Positions 34,841-43,103 of a stretch of 64,000 nt of DNA are shown one piece after another. The DNA is from UMGS1696 sp964621165 (GTDB lineage Bacteria > Bacillota > Clostridia > Oscillospirales > CAG-272). The position numbers and the translations under genes are program-made. The stretch lies in assembly GCA_964621165.1 (NCBI GenBank), contig CAZULC010000002.1:62001-126000 (forward strand), written 5' to 3'. Numbering within the stretch: the stretch's first letter is position 1; every line of letters starts with the position of its first letter. A model generated the notes under the pieces. It was not told the DNA's origin and ran no database searches. It was given only the letters and a program-made list of their open reading frames with translations.

Positions 34841-36322
34841 ATGAAACGCCTCAATCGAATCACGGCAGGGCTGATTCTTGCCACACTTATCACCGCTTCA
34901 TTCGCGTCCTGCTCGGACTCAAAGCAGAATGAGACTACGACGAACCCCTCATCCGGAAACGAAACGACCGCTGACACAACTCCCGCTGAGGACGAAACAA
35001 AGGACTACATTGACGAAAAGTTTACCGGTGTGAACTGGAACGGCGAAAACTTCATGATCCTCACCCTCGCCGACTCCGGCAACGATGACACCCCCAGCTT
35101 CGCTCACGAGGACATCACCGGCGAGCCTGTTGATGACGCTATCTTCAATCAGGTTACATCCGTTGAAGAAAAGCTTGACGTGAGCATCGACTCCTTCGAA
35201 AGCACCGACGTAAACTCTGACGTCCGCAATGCCGCAAGCTCCGGCGACGATACCTACAAGGTTGTGTTCAACGTGAACCAAGGCTTGGCTACACTTGTAA
35301 CGCAGAACATGTTCGCCGATCTGAACCAGCTTGAGTACATCGACTTCACTCAGCCCTGGTGGAACAAGTCCTACAAGGACAACCTGACAATCGGCGGAAA
35401 GACCTACTGCGGCTTTGGCGACCTCTTCTTTGAAGCCGGAATCAAAAACGTTCACCTGATGTACTTCAACAAGGAACTCTGCACCGACCTCGGCATCGAG
35501 TACCCATATCAGGCAGTTTATGACGGAAAGTGGACCCTCGACTACCTCTCAAACATGGTTCAGGGAGTCGCTTCCGACTTAAACGGCGACGGCAACATGG
35601 ACGCAAACGACAGATGGGGTCTGGTTCAGTCTCCGATTCAGTCAGCCGTATGCTTCTACACCGGCGGATTCCATGTCATGTCCTTTGACGAGGAAGGCTA
35701 CCCCTATCTCGATATGTACTCCGAGGAATTTGTGAACTTCTATGAAAAGCTCTTTGCCCTCGACTACAAGAACGACGGCGTTTGGACCAACTCACAGGAC
35801 AAGGAAACCGACAACTTCAATATGTTCGTCTCCGGCAAGATTCTTCTCTCCAGCCACTTTCTGACAGCCGTATCCCAGCTCCGTGAGGTTGAATTCGAAG
35901 TCGGCATTCTCCCCTACCCAAAGTACTCCGAAGACGCTGAATACGTCAATTGGCCCACCGGCGGCAACTACCTCATGGCTGTTCCGTCAATTGTAAACCC
36001 GGACGAATATGAATTCGTAGGCTCCGTTATCGAAGCTCTGGCGGCTCAGGGCAACAAGTTCGTGCGTCCCGCTCTTTACGAGGTAACTCTCCAGGGCAAA
36101 CTGGCACGCGACAAGGAGTCACAGGACATGCTGGACCTCATCTTCGACACAATGTCCGTTGACTTCGGATGGATCCACAACGGCGACGTAGGTCTTGGCT
36201 GGTTCGTCAACGACTGTCTCAACTCCAAGCTGGAGAACATCTCCTCATACTACAACCGTGTTGCAAACAGAGCCGAGAAATACTATACCGGCATTGTTGA
36301 CTACTACCGCTCAATGGACTGA
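34841..36322 (+). CDS. Extracellular solute-binding lipoprotein of the fructoside locus
   Basis: A 493-residue lipoprotein with lipobox ASFASCS after a signal peptide and a low-complexity T/E linker. The body carries features of family 1 sugar-binding proteins: NDRWGLVQSPIQSA, GKILLSSHFLTAVSQL, VGILPYPKYSEDAEYVNWPT. It presumably captures the fructoside degraded by the GH32 enzyme. No permease or ATPase gene accompanies it. The ATG follows AGAAAGGAAACTACT. A weak promoter (TATAAT at about 34816) lies upstream, so it may be expressed separately. Confidence 0.82.
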   Translation: MKRLNRITAGLILATLITASFASCSDSKQNETTTNPSSGNETTADTTPAEDETKDYIDEKFTGVNWNGENFMILTLADSGNDDTPSFAHEDITGEPVDDAIFNQVTSVEEKLDVSIDSFESTDVNSDVRNAASSGDDTYKVVFNVNQGLATLVTQNMFADLNQLEYIDFTQPWWNKSYKDNLTIGGKTYCGFGDLFFEAGIKNVHLMYFNKELCTDLGIEYPYQAVYDGKWTLDYLSNMVQGVASDLNGDGNMDANDRWGLVQSPIQSAVCFYTGGFHVMSFDEEGYPYLDMYSEEFVNFYEKLFALDYKNDGVWTNSQDKETDNFNMFVSGKILLSSHFLTAVSQLREVEFEVGILPYPKYSEDAEYVNWPTGGNYLMAVPSIVNPDEYEFVGSVIEALAAQGNKFVRPALYEVTLQGKLARDKESQDMLDLIFDTMSVDFGWIHNGDVGLGWFVNDCLNSKLENISSYYNRVANRAEKYYTGIVDYYRSMD

Positions 36323-36350
36323 TGACTGATATTATTCCGGGTAAAATATT

Positions 36351-37250
36351 ATGAAATATCTTGTTTTCGGCGAAACAATATGGGATGTATATCCCGACAA
36401 AAGAGCAATCGGCGGCGCACCGTTCAATTTCAGCGCGAATGTGTCCCTCCTCGGCGGCGAATGTGCCTTTATCACTGGACTGGGATGTGACGAAATGGGC
36501 GAGCGTGCGGCGGAGTTCATCCGGCTCTATGGCGTGCGGGACGACTTCATCTGCTACAACGACAAAACCACGGGTCAGTGCCTTGTGGAACTTGACGAAA
36601 AGGGGGTTCCGCGGTACAACGTCCTCACCGATACGGCTTACGACAACATTGTCTGCGGCGACAAGCTGCTTGAGAAAATCCGCCTATTCAATCCCGATTT
36701 GTTCTACTTCAACACCCTGATTCAGCGGCGCAGCGTGTCAAAGAAAGCTCTGACGAAAATCCTTGACTCGGTTCGGTTCAAGAACATCTTCTGCGACGTG
36801 AACATCCGCCCGGGCTGCTGCAACAGCGAATCCCTTGATCTGTGCCTCTCCCGCGCGACCATTGTAAAAATCAGCGACGAGGAAGCTCACTTCACATCCG
36901 ACTTCGGTCTGGTTGACCGTGACAAGCCGCTGCCGGAGGAGCTGCACCGGGTATACTCCAATCTGCGGCTGCTGGTCTACACCATGGGCAAAAAAGGCTC
37001 CCGGGTGTACGACTTCGAGAGCGGAAAGATTTACGACTCAGGCACGCCCGCGAATGTTCCCGTTGTGTCAACAGTCGGAGCCGGGGACTGCTACAGCGCG
37101 TCGTTCCTGCACACCTACCTGAGCGGAAGCACCATCGAGGAGTCAATGCGCACTGCCACCGAGCGGAGCAATATCGTAGTAGCTCACACAGAAGCGATTC
37201 CCGAGCTATTCTTGAAGGAGTACAGGCTCATCAGGAAAAAGTCGTTCTAA
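36351..37250 (+). CDS. PfkB family sugar kinase, fructokinase-like
   Basis: A 299-residue ribokinase-fold kinase. The N-terminal GGAPFNFSANVSLLGGECAF and the C-terminal STVGAGDCYSASFLHTYLSG (anion hole and catalytic Asp) are characteristic, with the usual Phe after GAGD replaced by Cys. Clustering with GH32 suggests it phosphorylates fructose at C6, feeding glycolysis. The ribosome binding site before the ATG is weak. It starts 28 bases after the binding-protein stop and shares its direction. Confidence 0.85.
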   Translation: MKYLVFGETIWDVYPDKRAIGGAPFNFSANVSLLGGECAFITGLGCDEMGERAAEFIRLYGVRDDFICYNDKTTGQCLVELDEKGVPRYNVLTDTAYDNIVCGDKLLEKIRLFNPDLFYFNTLIQRRSVSKKALTKILDSVRFKNIFCDVNIRPGCCNSESLDLCLSRATIVKISDEEAHFTSDFGLVDRDKPLPEELHRVYSNLRLLVYTMGKKGSRVYDFESGKIYDSGTPANVPVVSTVGAGDCYSASFLHTYLSGSTIEESMRTATERSNIVVAHTEAIPELFLKEYRLIRKKSF

Positions 37251-37265
37251 AATTCAAAACCCTTG

Positions 37266-37315
37266 CCGGGAACGCGGAGAAGAAGGCGATTATGACTTTT
37301 CCGCCTCCCGGTTTT
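37266..37315 (+). terminator. Terminator after the sugar kinase gene
   Basis: CCGGGA (37266-37271) pairs with TCCCGG (37306-37311), extended by GCGGA/TCCGC, and is followed by TTTT. The broken GH172 gene begins immediately after. Confidence 0.6.
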
Positions 37316-37338
37316 CGGGCTTCAGAAAGGATATTTAC

Positions 37339-38354
37339 ATGAGCTTATCTGAAATGCAGAACAGGCATACCTTCGCTTATTCAGCAGAAAATCACACGGG
37401 TTCAAGAAACGCGGTACACATGGCGGAGACTGCTCAAAGCTGAGGACGAACATTACCATAAATCCCGGGAAGACTACGACGCTTGTAGATGCGGACGGTC
37501 CTGGCATGATTACTCACATGTGGTTCACCGGGTACATCGGTCATTCCTTTATCTTGCGCATTTACTGGGACGGGGAGGATTATCCATCAACTGAAGCCCC
37601 GCTGTCGGCGTTTTTCGGGAGCACGTATGACGAAAACTTCGAGACCGTTGACGGGGAATACTCCGTCATGAACTCCACCGTGATGCTTGTGGCGCCTGGG
37701 AGAGGGTACAACTCCTAATTCGAGATGCCCTTTCGCAAGCACTGCCGGATTACCGTGGAGAACCGGGGCGGGCGCGGAGAGACGTTATACTACATGATCT
37801 CCGACTGGAAAGGTGGGATTCCCGAAAAATCCGGCTGCTTCCACGCGGCATATCGTCAGGAGCATCCGGTTGTGAAGGGGAGAGCTTATACAGTCCTCGA
37901 CGGGTTCCACGGAAAAGGGACGTTTTTAGGAGTCACCATTGCGGCAGGGATGAACGGGAACAATACCTGCTGGGTTGAAGGGGAAGTCAAGATGTACATC
38001 GACGGAGACATGTACCCCACCCTCAACTACACCGGAACCGAGGACTACTTCTGCGGCTCCTACGCCTTTGGCAACGACATCATCCCGAACCGTTACCAGA
38101 CATACAGCGGATTCTACGCCGGAATGTACGCGGTCTACGGAAATGACAGGGGGAGTCAGTACAATGGACAGCAGCGGTTTCTGCTCTATTGCTGGCGCGT
38201 CAAGGATCCTGTGTACTTCGACGAGAGCTTCCGCATGATCATGGACAACCTCGGCTGGACGGAACCCCGGTATGATGACTATACAACTGTAGCGTATTAC
38301 TATATGGAAAACCAACAAAGCTGCCGTTTGTGCTTCCCGCTGACGGGAAAATGA
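37339..38354 (+). pseudogene. GH172 (DUF2961) family enzyme, frameshift and nonsense
   Basis: From ATG 37339 the sequence reads MSLSEMQNRHTFAYSAENHT then loses frame near 37410. One missing base after TCAAGAAAC restores the conserved GGTHGGDCSKLR-like stretch. The downstream frame contains DADGPGMITHMWFTGY, NGNNTCWVEGEVKMYIDGD, TLNYTGTEDYFCGSYAFGND and FYAGMYAVYGNDR, all characteristic of DUF2961. It is cut once more by TAA at 37716-37718 (expected Tyr in NSYFEMPF). DUF2961 is now family GH172, whose characterised members act on alpha-fructofuranosides and difructose dianhydride I. Its place behind GH32 and a fructokinase fits that role, but as written the gene is dead. Confidence 0.85.
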
Positions 38355-38370
38355 TAATGAAATAAAAAAG

Positions 38371-38407
38371 GCTTGCTGTCTGAAAAAATCGGGCGGCAGG
38401 CTCTTTT
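38371..38407 (+). terminator. Terminator after the GH172 pseudogene
   Basis: GCTTGCTGTC (38371-38380) pairs with GGCGGCAGGC (38392-38401), using three G-U pairs, followed by CTTTT. Confidence 0.65.
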
Positions 38408-38452
38408 ATATTTAAAAATGGCAGTTCCGGTCAAGAAATATTTTTCGGTTTG

Positions 38453-38461
38453 TGGTATGAT
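38453..38461 (+). promoter_or_regulatory. Extended -10 promoter of the AraC/GyrI-like regulator gene
   Basis: TGGTATGAT at 38453-38461 is an extended -10 element; no convincing -35 is seen. The transcript would have a leader of about 110 bases. Confidence 0.4.
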
Positions 38462-38576
38462 ATACACAGCGACAGAAATATATGTGGGAGCTTGATTTTG
38501 TCGTCGTGGGTTGACGTACGGTTTCGGCTGATGAAGTGCCGTGTCTGCCCGTGGAGGCTCCCCGTGAGGTGAGGTT

Positions 38577-39494
38577 ATGATAAACAACAGCTATTCCGAC
38601 CCTGTGAAGAAAATGCTTGACTACATCGACGCGCACCTTCGTGAGCATATCACTGCTCATGATCTGGCTTACGCGGCGGGGTATTCGCAATTTTACAGCA
38701 GCCGTATCTTCAAAAGGGAAGTGGGACTGACGCCTTTTGAATACATCCGCAGACGGCGCATGATTATGTCTGCTTTTGCTCTTCGGGGCGGGAAAAAGGT
38801 GATTGACGTTGCGTTTGACTACGTTTTCGACTCGCAGGAGGGATTCACCCGGGCGTTCTCGTCGGGATTTGGCATAACACCGAGACGGTTTTCGAAAATT
38901 CCAACGCCTGAGGGATGGCTGATTCCCTATCGTTATCTCAACCGCCAGAACAAACAAACGGAGGAATGTATTATGGAAACCAAAGCAACAGTAATCTTCA
39001 CGCAAATTGTAGAGCGCCCGGCAAGAAAACTGCTGGTCTACAGAAGTCAATCTGCGGCTGAATACTACGACTACGACGAGGAAATTTATGCAAGCTTCCC
39101 CGAAAAGTTGGGTATGCACCCGTGGGAATACCTCTGCGGGGTCAAGGACGCGCTGTACGAACCCATTGGCGTATGGCTGCCCGAGAAAATGCGGCTGACG
39201 GAAAAGGGAATCTACGCCCACGCCGTTGAAGTGCCGTCCGACTATGCCGGGGAAGTGCCCGAGGGATTCGCGCTTCTTGATTTGCCAGCGTGTAAATACC
39301 TGATTTTCCAAGGCGAGCCATATGACGAGAATTCTCACGAGTCCTTCAGCGCGTGCTGGGACGGCATACGGAAGTTCAATCCCGAGGTGTACGGGTACGA
39401 GTATGACGAAGAAAACCCAACCTTCCAGCTGGCTCCAATGGGTTGGCGCGGCTACATCGAGGGCAGACCCATACGGGAGATTGTGAAATCGTAA
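38577..39494 (+). CDS. AraC family regulator with GyrI-like effector-binding domain
   Basis: A 305-residue regulator of the Rob/TipA type. The N-terminal AraC DNA-binding domain has ITAHDLAYAAGYSQFYSSRI and VIDVAFDYVFDSQEGFTRAF. After a linker rich in Q and E comes a GyrI-like domain (VERPARKLLVYRSQSAAEYY through YDENSHESFSACWDGI and FQLAPMGWRGYIEGRPI), which binds hydrophobic drugs in relatives. It converges with the ABC-2 exporter operon next to it and could sense the same compounds, but this is inference. Confidence 0.85.
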   Translation: MINNSYSDPVKKMLDYIDAHLREHITAHDLAYAAGYSQFYSSRIFKREVGLTPFEYIRRRRMIMSAFALRGGKKVIDVAFDYVFDSQEGFTRAFSSGFGITPRRFSKIPTPEGWLIPYRYLNRQNKQTEECIMETKATVIFTQIVERPARKLLVYRSQSAAEYYDYDEEIYASFPEKLGMHPWEYLCGVKDALYEPIGVWLPEKMRLTEKGIYAHAVEVPSDYAGEVPEGFALLDLPACKYLIFQGEPYDENSHESFSACWDGIRKFNPEVYGYEYDEENPTFQLAPMGWRGYIEGRPIREIVKS

Positions 39495-39500
39495 AGCCGC

Positions 39501-40268
39501 CTAAATCTTCCTCTTTGAGCGGAAAACTGCCGCGCACAGGGGGAGAAGAACCGCAAGCCAAACCGCAACTGCCGCAAAGCTGCTTCCACATCCGGTGAAG
39601 TCAAGGGAATACGAGCACCGAGCCAGCTTCACCGAGTGGTAGAATGGCAAAATTCGGCATATGTCAAGCCAGACTCCGCCCATTGCTTCAACGTCCATCC
39701 AGATTCCGCCAAGCAGGGACGAGATCGAGATGACGACCGACGACGCGGCTGGGGCTGATTTGTCCGAGAAAAACGAGCCGAAAATCAAACCGAGTGTGAT
39801 GAACATCAGCGCCGACGGCAGACTTACGAGAAGGGAGAGCAGCGTTCCGGCAGGATTTACTTCCTCCCCGGTGACAAGCGAGATTACCCCCGCCGCCGCG
39901 TAGACCAAAATCCCCTGAGCGGCTGACAGGACCATTGCCGGTGCGGTGTAGGAGAGGACGAACTCGCCGTCGGTCATGGGGGAGACGTAAAGCCGGACAA
40001 GGAAGGATTCGCTCCGGTCCTTTGCCAGAAGCAGTGCCGAGAACAGCATGATGAAGGTCAGCCCGAAGACGTAAACTCCCGGGGCAAGGGACGGCATGGC
40101 GAAGAGGGTCATGTGCGCTTCAGCTGGTATGGACGCATTGACGGCTGTCATTATCAGCAGCATTACCACCGGGAAGCCCAGTGCTAAAACGTATGACATG
40201 GGATCCCGTACAAGCTCGAGAAACACCCGCCGGGAAAACGCTTTTATTCGTGTGAGTTTGTTTTTCAT
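39501..40268 (-). CDS. ABC-2 type transporter permease
   Basis: A 255-residue membrane protein with six predicted helices and the ABC-2 permease pattern: a cytoplasmic N-terminus (RRVFLELVRDPMSYVLALGF), a large extracytoplasmic loop after the first helix (NASIPAEAHMTLFAMPSLAP), then clustered helices, with FYHSVKLARCSYSLDF near the end. It pairs with the ATPase at 40265, whose stop overlaps this start as ATGA, to form an exporter of drugs, lipids or polysaccharide; the cargo is unknown. Confidence 0.88.
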   Translation of the reverse strand: MKNKLTRIKAFSRRVFLELVRDPMSYVLALGFPVVMLLIMTAVNASIPAEAHMTLFAMPSLAPGVYVFGLTFIMLFSALLLAKDRSESFLVRLYVSPMTDGEFVLSYTAPAMVLSAAQGILVYAAAGVISLVTGEEVNPAGTLLSLLVSLPSALMFITLGLIFGSFFSDKSAPAASSVVISISSLLGGIWMDVEAMGGVWLDICRILPFYHSVKLARCSYSLDFTGCGSSFAAVAVWLAVLLPLCAAVFRSKRKI

Positions 40269-41053
40269 TTTGACTCACCACCGTTATTTGATTCCGCACC
40301 GGACAGAGCCAAAAATACGTTCTCAAGTGACCCGCCGGGAAGATTTGCTTTGTTTCTCAGCTCGTCCAGTGTGCCGGAGGAGATAACCTTCCCCTTTGAC
40401 ATGACGGCGATTTTTCGAGACAGAGCCTGTGCTTCCTCCATGTAGTGGGTCGTGAGGATTACCGTCATCCTGTCCTCGAGGGATTTTATCAGCTCCCACA
40501 GCTCACGGCGGGCGATAACGTCAAGTCCAAGTGTCGGCTCGTCGAGAAACAGCACCCGCGGCGAGTGAATCAGCCCCATTCCGATGGACAGCCGCCGTCT
40601 AAGACCTCCCGAAAGCTGCTTCGAGAGCTTGTTCCGGTGGTCGGTCAGGTTCAGCGCACGGATTACCTCGTCGGCTTTGTCGGTGGAGGTTTTGCCCATT
40701 CCGTAGATTTCGGCGGTGAGGACGAGGTTTTCTTCCACGGTGAGGTTGCCAGCGGTGGAGGTTTCCTGCGGTGAGATTCCGATGAGCGGCTTGAGGTTTG
40801 AGTCCCCGATTGGCATGGAGCAGATTGTGCCGTCGCCCGAGTCGGGTTTGGTCAGTCCTGTGAGAATTTTTATGGTGGTGGTCTTGCCCGCGCCGTTGAC
40901 CCCGAGAAGTGAGAACACCCCGCCTTCCTCTATATCAAGGGTGAAGTCGTCCACTGCTAAAGAATTTTTATAGTTTTTTCTAAGATGATGAGCGGAGATT
41001 ATTGTTTTCCCCGCTTTTTCATCTTTTGCTGAAAGGTTTGATTTTTCAGTCAT
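40265..41053 (-). CDS. ABC transporter ATP-binding protein (ABC-2 exporter)
   Basis: A 262-residue nucleotide-binding subunit with Walker A GVNGAGKTTT near residue 53, Q-loop ISPQETS, signature LSGGLRRRLSIGM, Walker B VLFLDEPTLGLD and switch TTHYMEEAQ. This is the DrrA/CcmA-like class energising ABC-2 permeases. It follows the XRE-AbrB gene after 47 bases and is coupled to the permease gene by an ATGA overlap, so the three genes form one minus-strand operon. The N-terminus (NLSAKDEKAGKTIISAHHLR) is a little longer than usual. Confidence 0.9.
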   Translation of the reverse strand: MTEKSNLSAKDEKAGKTIISAHHLRKNYKNSLAVDDFTLDIEEGGVFSLLGVNGAGKTTTIKILTGLTKPDSGDGTICSMPIGDSNLKPLIGISPQETSTAGNLTVEENLVLTAEIYGMGKTSTDKADEVIRALNLTDHRNKLSKQLSGGLRRRLSIGMGLIHSPRVLFLDEPTLGLDVIARRELWELIKSLEDRMTVILTTHYMEEAQALSRKIAVMSKGKVISSGTLDELRNKANLPGGSLENVFLALSGAESNNGGESK

Positions 41054-41100
41054 TTCTGAATTTCTCCTTTATTTGGAAGTTAAGTCTTGATTTTACTTCA

Positions 41101-41502
41101 TCAATCCTCGTTCAAAAACGGGAACATGTCCTCGGTCATTTTCACCATTGCAATCCCCTGTCGGGAGTCACCTAAAACTAAAAGGTAGTCACCGGCTGAG
41201 AGTCCGAACACGTCCCGGGCATGCTTTGGAATCACAATCTGTCCCCGCTCACCGATTTTCACCACGCCGAAGATGTATTTTCCTGTCGCGTCGCTGTTGA
41301 CCCCGCGTTTTTCCGAGTCGGCAAGCTCGTCAAGCGTCACCGAGAACACCTCTGAAAGGGACAAAGCCGAGGTTAAATCCGGGCATGAGTCGCCGCTTTC
41401 CCACTTCGCCACAGTCTGACGGGACACGCCGATTTTCTCCGCCAGAGCCTCCTGCGACAGCCCCGCTTCCTTCCGCAGCCGCTGTAGTTTTTCCTGAAAC
41501 AT
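41101..41502 (-). CDS. XRE helix-turn-helix regulator with AbrB-like domain
   Basis: A 133-residue protein fusing two DNA-binding folds. Residues 1-60 are an XRE helix-turn-helix (LRKEAGLSQEALAEKIGVSR, QTVAKWESGDSCPD). Residues about 78-120 match a SpoVT/AbrB swapped-hairpin domain (VKIGERGQIVIPKHARDVFG, then LSAGDYLLVLGD). Such fusions occur in Clostridia and commonly precede ABC-2 exporters. I use ATG at 41500-41502 with GGAG upstream; an in-frame Met 24 bases earlier would lie inside the structured element copy 2. It likely represses its own operon (40265 and 39501). Confidence 0.85.
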   Translation of the reverse strand: MFQEKLQRLRKEAGLSQEALAEKIGVSRQTVAKWESGDSCPDLTSALSLSEVFSVTLDELADSEKRGVNSDATGKYIFGVVKIGERGQIVIPKHARDVFGLSAGDYLLVLGDSRQGIAMVKMTEDMFPFLNED

Positions 41503-41529
41503 AATTTCTCCAATCTTAATATACAAAAA

Positions 41530-41644
41530 TGAAAGAATTCTGGTTGTCTGAAAGACGATGGAAAATGGTTGGTCCCATTTTTCAAAGAATTCTTTGGCGT
41601 GAAAGAAACTAACATCGGATATAATTTTTCTTCACCTTTCACGC
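41530..41644 (-). repeat. Structured intergenic element, copy 2
   Basis: The homologue of 2975-3109. The outer stem pairs AAAGAATTCT (41532-41541) with AGAATTCTTT (41586-41595). The inner hairpin is TTGTCT-GAA-AGACGA (41544-41558). The second hairpin pairs TGGAAAATGG (41559-41568) with CCATTTTTCA (41575-41584). The adjoining inverted repeat is GCGTGAAAG (41597-41605) / CTTTCACGC (41636-41644). Compared with copy 1, C-G became T-A in the outer stem, G-C became T-A in the hairpin, and T-A became G-C in the inverted repeat, so pairing is conserved while sequence changes. It lies in the promoter/leader of the XRE-AbrB exporter operon. Confidence 0.75.
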
Positions 41645-41736
41645 GCTCCCTAAATTTAGTTTTCTATATTTTATCACATCGGCGGAGGTTTTACCATATA
41701 CGAAAAGCGGCATTTTATGTTAAAATTAATAGAAAA

Positions 41737-41764
41737 AAGCCTGAAACGATATCGAATCAGGCTT
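41737..41764. terminator. Bidirectional terminator downstream of kbl
   Basis: AAGCCTGA (41737-41744) pairs with TCAGGCTT (41757-41764). T runs occur on both strands (TTTTTT after the right arm on the plus strand, TTTTTT on the minus), so it can end kbl transcription. Confidence 0.75.
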
Positions 41765-41785
41765 GTTTTTTAGTTTGCCGAAAAA

Positions 41786-42994
41786 TTACTTCGCGGCTTT
41801 GTCTTCTTCTTCAATCTGACGGCGGGCCTCAATGAAGCACTTGACCGCAAATTCGAGGTCTTCCTTGGTGTGAGCGGCGGAAACCTGCGTGCGGATTCTT
41901 GCCTTTCCCTTGGGTACGACGGGGTAGGTGAAGGATACGGCGTAGATGCCCAGCTGGTACAGCTTTTCTGCCATTCTGGAAGCGAGATGTTCGTCGTAGA
42001 GCATAACGGGTACGCAGGGATGTGTTCCGGGGATGATGTCAAATCCGGCATCCTCGAGAGCCTTGCGGTAGTCGGTTACGATGGATTCAAGGTAGTCGCG
42101 GCGGGAGGTGTCCTTCTCAAGCATATCGAGAGCGGCAAGTGTTCCGGCGGCGAGGGAAGGCGTCAGGGTGTTTGAGAAGAGGTAGGGACGGCTTCTCTGA
42201 CGGAGCAGGTCGATGATTTCCTTGCGTCCTGTTGTGAATCCGCCGGAAGCTCCGCCTAAAGCCTTGCCGAAGGTGCCTGTGATTACGTCAACTCTGCCCA
42301 TAACGCCGCAGTATTCCGTGGAGCCGCGTCCCCTCTTGCCTACGAAGCCGGATGCGTGGGAGTCGTCTACCATAACGAGCGCGTTGTACTTGTCGGCAAG
42401 GTCGCACACGCCCTTCAGGTTAGCGATGATTCCGTCCATGGAGAACACTCCGTCGGTTGCAATCATTTTGATTCTCGCGCCGGCTGCGTCAGCTTCCTTC
42501 AGTTTTTCTTCAAGGTCAGCCATGTCGTTGTTCTTGTAGCGGTATCTCATTGCCTTGCAGAGACGTACGCCGTCGATGATGGACGCGTGGTTCAATTCGT
42601 CCGAGATGATGGCGTCTTCCTTGGAGAGAAGAGTCTCGAACAGACCGCCGTTTGCGTCGAAGCAGGATGAGTAGAGGATTGTGTCCTCCGTTTCAAAGAA
42701 CTCCGCAACCTTTCGCTCCAGCTGCTTGTGGATGTCCTGTGTGCCGCAGATGAATCTTACGGAAGCAAGACCGTAGCCGTATTTGTCGTAGCCGTCCTTT
42801 GCAGCCTTGATAAGCTCCGGGTTGTCAGCCAGACCGAGGTAGTTGTTGGCGCACATGTTGATAAGCTCCTTGCCGTCTGCGAAAATGTGGGCGGACTGGG
42901 GAGTGGTGATGATTCTCTCGCTCTTCTGTGCGCCGGATGCGGCAATTTCGCCGAGAGTGTCGCGGTAGTATGCTAAAACTTCGCTTTTGTTCAT
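41786..42994 (-). CDS. kbl: Glycine C-acetyltransferase (2-amino-3-ketobutyrate CoA ligase)
   Basis: A 402-residue PLP enzyme of the alpha-oxoamine synthase family. It splits 2-amino-3-oxobutyrate with CoA to glycine and acetyl-CoA. The motifs are NNYLGLADNPELI, SCFDANGGLFETLL, VDDSHASGFVGKRGRG and TGTFGKALGGASGG with the Schiff-base lysine. Related synthases use other acyl donors, but the adjacent tdh makes Kbl the clear choice. The ATG follows AGGAGAAAAAC. The length matches the family. Confidence 0.94.
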   Translation of the reverse strand: MNKSEVLAYYRDTLGEIAASGAQKSERIITTPQSAHIFADGKELINMCANNYLGLADNPELIKAAKDGYDKYGYGLASVRFICGTQDIHKQLERKVAEFFETEDTILYSSCFDANGGLFETLLSKEDAIISDELNHASIIDGVRLCKAMRYRYKNNDMADLEEKLKEADAAGARIKMIATDGVFSMDGIIANLKGVCDLADKYNALVMVDDSHASGFVGKRGRGSTEYCGVMGRVDVITGTFGKALGGASGGFTTGRKEIIDLLRQRSRPYLFSNTLTPSLAAGTLAALDMLEKDTSRRDYLESIVTDYRKALEDAGFDIIPGTHPCVPVMLYDEHLASRMAEKLYQLGIYAVSFTYPVVPKGKARIRTQVSAAHTKEDLEFAVKCFIEARRQIEEEDKAAK

Positions 42995-43103
42995 GTTTTT
43001 CTCCTGTGTATTGTATGTTGAAATTAGGTTTACTTCAAATTAAATATCGAAAAATGGTTTTGTCGTGTGATGCGGAAACAATTAGCATTCACCACAGCTG
43101 AGT

